Part shown: positions 62,351-64,000 of the stretch, piece after piece
Position numbering within the stretch: position 1 is the stretch's first letter
Layout: each line of letters starts with the position of its first letter
Notes under the pieces: model-generated
The model's database searches: none
The model's input: only the letters and a program-made list of their open reading frames with translations
Told to the model about the DNA's origin: nothing
Position numbers and translations under genes: made by a program
Source of the DNA: Hyphomicrobiales bacterium
GTDB lineage: Bacteria; Pseudomonadota; Alphaproteobacteria; Rhizobiales; Beijerinckiaceae
Assembly: GCA_016716745.1 (NCBI GenBank)
Contig: JADJVD010000006.1
Coordinates: 1-64,000 of the forward strand
Reading direction: 5' to 3'
DNA: 64,000 bases

Positions 62351-63097
62351 ATGGCTGCACACGACACCTCATTCTGGTCCAAGCACCAGATCCTCGAGAA
62401 GAACTCGATCATCCTGGTCATCGGCATCCTGCTGATGATCTCGGTGGGCGGTATCGTCGAAATCGCGCCGCTCTTCTATCTGAAGAGCACGATCGAAAAG
62501 GTGGGAGGGGTCCGCCCCTACACCCCGCTAGAGCTCGCCGGCCGCGACATCTATGTGCGTGAAGGGTGCTACACCTGCCACTCGCAGATGATCCGCGCGC
62601 TGAAGGACGAGGTCGAACGCTACGGCCACTACTCGCTGGCGGCCGAGAGCATGTACGACCACCCCTTCCAGTGGGGCTCGAAGCGTAACGGGCCGGATCT
62701 CGCCCGCGTCGGCGGCAAGTATTCGGACGACTGGCAGCGCGCGCATCTCGCCGCGCCCCGCTCGGTCGTTCCGGGTTCGATCATGCCGAATTACGCCTTC
62801 CTGTTCGACCGTGAGCTCCGCCTGGAGCATCTGGGCGAGCACATGACGATCCAGTCGATCGAGGGCGTGCCCTATACGCAGGAGCAGATCGCCAATGCGG
62901 CCGTGGACGCGGCGGCGCAACTCAACCCGGACGACAAGAACGCCTCGGCTTTCGCCAAGCGTTGGCCGACCGCGGTTGTGCGCACTGTCGCCAAGCCCGG
63001 CAAGATCACCGAAGCGGACGCCGTCGTCGCGTATCTCCAGATGCTCGGCACGCTCGTCGACTTCAAGATCTACGACGAAAAGGCGAACCTGCGCTGA
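62351..63097 (+). CDS. ccoO: Cytochrome cbb3 oxidase subunit II (CcoO)
   Basis: CcoO is the mono-heme cytochrome c subunit that passes electrons to CcoN. The 248-residue protein has one N-terminal anchor helix (about 18-38), the heme motif C73-xx-C76-H77 (EGCYTCHSQMIRAL), and the axial methionine region PGSIMPNYAFLF. It depends on the Ccm system encoded at the other end of the window. It starts 7 bp after the ccoN stop. Confidence 0.98.
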   Translation: MAAHDTSFWSKHQILEKNSIILVIGILLMISVGGIVEIAPLFYLKSTIEKVGGVRPYTPLELAGRDIYVREGCYTCHSQMIRALKDEVERYGHYSLAAESMYDHPFQWGSKRNGPDLARVGGKYSDDWQRAHLAAPRSVVPGSIMPNYAFLFDRELRLEHLGEHMTIQSIEGVPYTQEQIANAAVDAAAQLNPDDKNASAFAKRWPTAVVRTVAKPGKITEADAVVAYLQMLGTLVDFKIYDEKANLR

Positions 63098-63121
63098 CGC
63101 GCGACAATCGGGAGCGGCTTC

Positions 63122-63274
63122 ATGGGTGCGATGTATACCTGGGTGCAACTTGCGGCGCTGATCGGCGTCTGCCTCACCTTCGGTCTGATCGTTCTCTACG
63201 CACTGTGGCCGGGCAACCGGAGCCAGTTCGATGAAGCCGCTCAAGTGCCCTTCAAAGAGGATTCGGAGCCATGA
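63122..63274 (+). CDS. ccoQ: Cytochrome cbb3 oxidase small subunit CcoQ
   Basis: A 50-residue protein that starts MGAMYTWVQLAALIGVCLTF, with one membrane helix (about 8-29) followed by LWPGNRSQFDEAAQVPF, the typical CcoQ ending. It helps stabilise the oxidase, especially the CcoP association. The ATG follows GGGAGCGG, and its stop overlaps the ccoP start (ATGA). Its position between ccoO and ccoP settles the assignment. Confidence 0.95.
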   Translation: MGAMYTWVQLAALIGVCLTFGLIVLYALWPGNRSQFDEAAQVPFKEDSEP

Positions 63275-64000
63275 GCTCACATAACGATCATGCTGCGCCG
63301 GTCGATCCGGTCACCGGCATGGCCACGACGGGCCACAGCTGGGACGGGATCAGCGAACTGAACACGCCGCTTCCGAAATGGTGGCTGTGGATTTTCTACG
63401 CGACCATCGTCTGGGCGCTCGGCTACTTCGTCGTCTATCCGTCCTGGCCGCTCGCGCAGGGCTACATGCCGGGCATCTGGAACTGGTCGTCGCGCGCCGC
63501 CGTGTCGGCGGACGTGGCCGAGCTCCAGAAGATGCGGTCTGCCGACAACGCCAAGCTGGCGGCGATGCCGCTGGCGGACGTCGCCAAGGACCCGAAAATG
63601 CTCGCCTTCGCCCAGGCGCAGGGCAAGGCGGCCTTCGGCGACAACTGCGCGCCGTGCCACGGCGCGGGCGGCGGCGGCGCCAAGGGCTACCCCAACCTGA
63701 ACGACGACGACTGGTTGTGGGGCGGCAAGATCGACCAGATTCTCGAGACCATCGCGGTCGGCATCCGGTCCACCCACGCCCAGACCCGCGCCGGCGCGAT
63801 GACCGCCTTCGGCGCGGCCCCCTCGCCGATCCTCAACAAGGACCAGATCGGCCAGGTCGCCGATTACGTCCTGTCGCTGTCGGGCAAGGCGGATCCGAAG
63901 GCCGACGTGAAGGCCGGCCAGCAGATTTTCGCCGAGAACTGCGCCGTCTGCCACGGCGATAACGCCAAGGGAAATCAGGACCTTGGCGCGCCGAACCTGA
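63271..64000 (+). CDS. ccoP: Cytochrome cbb3 oxidase subunit III (CcoP), 3' end outside window
   Basis: CcoP is the di-heme cytochrome c subunit. The 243 residues seen start MSSHNDHAAPVDPVTGMATTGHSWDGI and have a membrane helix (about 40-60, WWLWIFYATIVWALGYFVVY). The first heme motif is C126-APC-H in NCAPCHGAGGGGAKGYPNL, and the second CXXCH (NCAVCHG) comes just before the window end. The frame is open to base 64000. The start overlaps the ccoQ stop. Confidence 0.97.
   Translation, partial: MSSHNDHAAPVDPVTGMATTGHSWDGISELNTPLPKWWLWIFYATIVWALGYFVVYPSWPLAQGYMPGIWNWSSRAAVSADVAELQKMRSADNAKLAAMPLADVAKDPKMLAFAQAQGKAAFGDNCAPCHGAGGGGAKGYPNLNDDDWLWGGKIDQILETIAVGIRSTHAQTRAGAMTAFGAAPSPILNKDQIGQVADYVLSLSGKADPKADVKAGQQIFAENCAVCHGDNAKGNQDLGAPNL

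Noticed and set aside
1..64000. tRNA, rRNA or CRISPR loci
   Set aside because: I looked for cloverleaf-like sequences, rRNA landmarks and regularly spaced direct repeats and saw none.

Overview
The window is a 64 kb piece of a GC-rich (roughly two-thirds G+C) alphaproteobacterial chromosome, almost certainly of the order Hyphomicrobiales (Rhizobiales). The evidence is gene order and content. There is a FeuQ-like kinase followed by the cytochrome c maturation genes ccmI-ccmE-ccmF-ccmH, then a two-component pair, glnE, a PAS kinase and pepN, which is a familiar rhizobial arrangement. There are also dnaG-rpoD, a TPP-riboswitch thiBPQ operon and an FNR-controlled ccoNOQP operon. I cannot name the genus.

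Layout. 1-10.5 kb: envelope signalling, cytochrome c maturation and nitrogen control (glnE). 10.5-19.3 kb, minus strand: PAS sensor kinase, pepN and thiBPQ with its riboswitch. 19.3-21.7 kb: a less GC-rich orphan gene of unknown function set between palindromic repeats. 21.7-26.8 kb: dnaG, rpoD, a small orphan and a HicB/HicA-like pair. 26.8-31.7 kb: small housekeeping genes (LysE, YjbQ, HU, HlyU, MFS, a secreted cysteine-peptidase-like protein, a YciA-like thioesterase). 31.7-35.8 kb: a TetR regulator in an operon with a large LplT-PlsC-acyl ligase fusion, with a perfect 16-bp palindrome at its promoter. 36-59 kb: an accessory catabolic region with a TRAP transporter, two PfkB kinases, glyoxalase, CDF transporter, racemase, amidase, an orphan Hcp, a CaiB/MaoC pair, an orphan TRAP binding protein, a PcaB-like lyase, a class II aldolase, malonyl-CoA decarboxylase plus synthetase, an idonate-type dehydrogenase, an 8-oxoguanine-deaminase-like amidohydrolase and a carbamoylase. 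59-64 kb: an Fnr-type regulator and the cbb3 oxidase operon ccoNOQP, cut off in ccoP by the window end.

How the genes fit together. The Ccm proteins mature c-type cytochromes, and CcoO and CcoP at the other end of the window are such cytochromes. FNR boxes lie at both fnr and ccoN, so an oxygen-sensing circuit is visible. The 36-59 kb region looks like scavenging of organic acids, amides and modified nucleobases. Transporters, CoA-activating enzymes and hydrolases are interleaved there in short, often divergent operons.

Quality warning. Four genes (response regulator, glnE, dnaG, rpoD) each carry a single-base insertion that shifts the frame. Because dnaG and rpoD are essential, I read these as consensus errors in the assembly rather than biology, and annotate the genes as full length with the break position noted.
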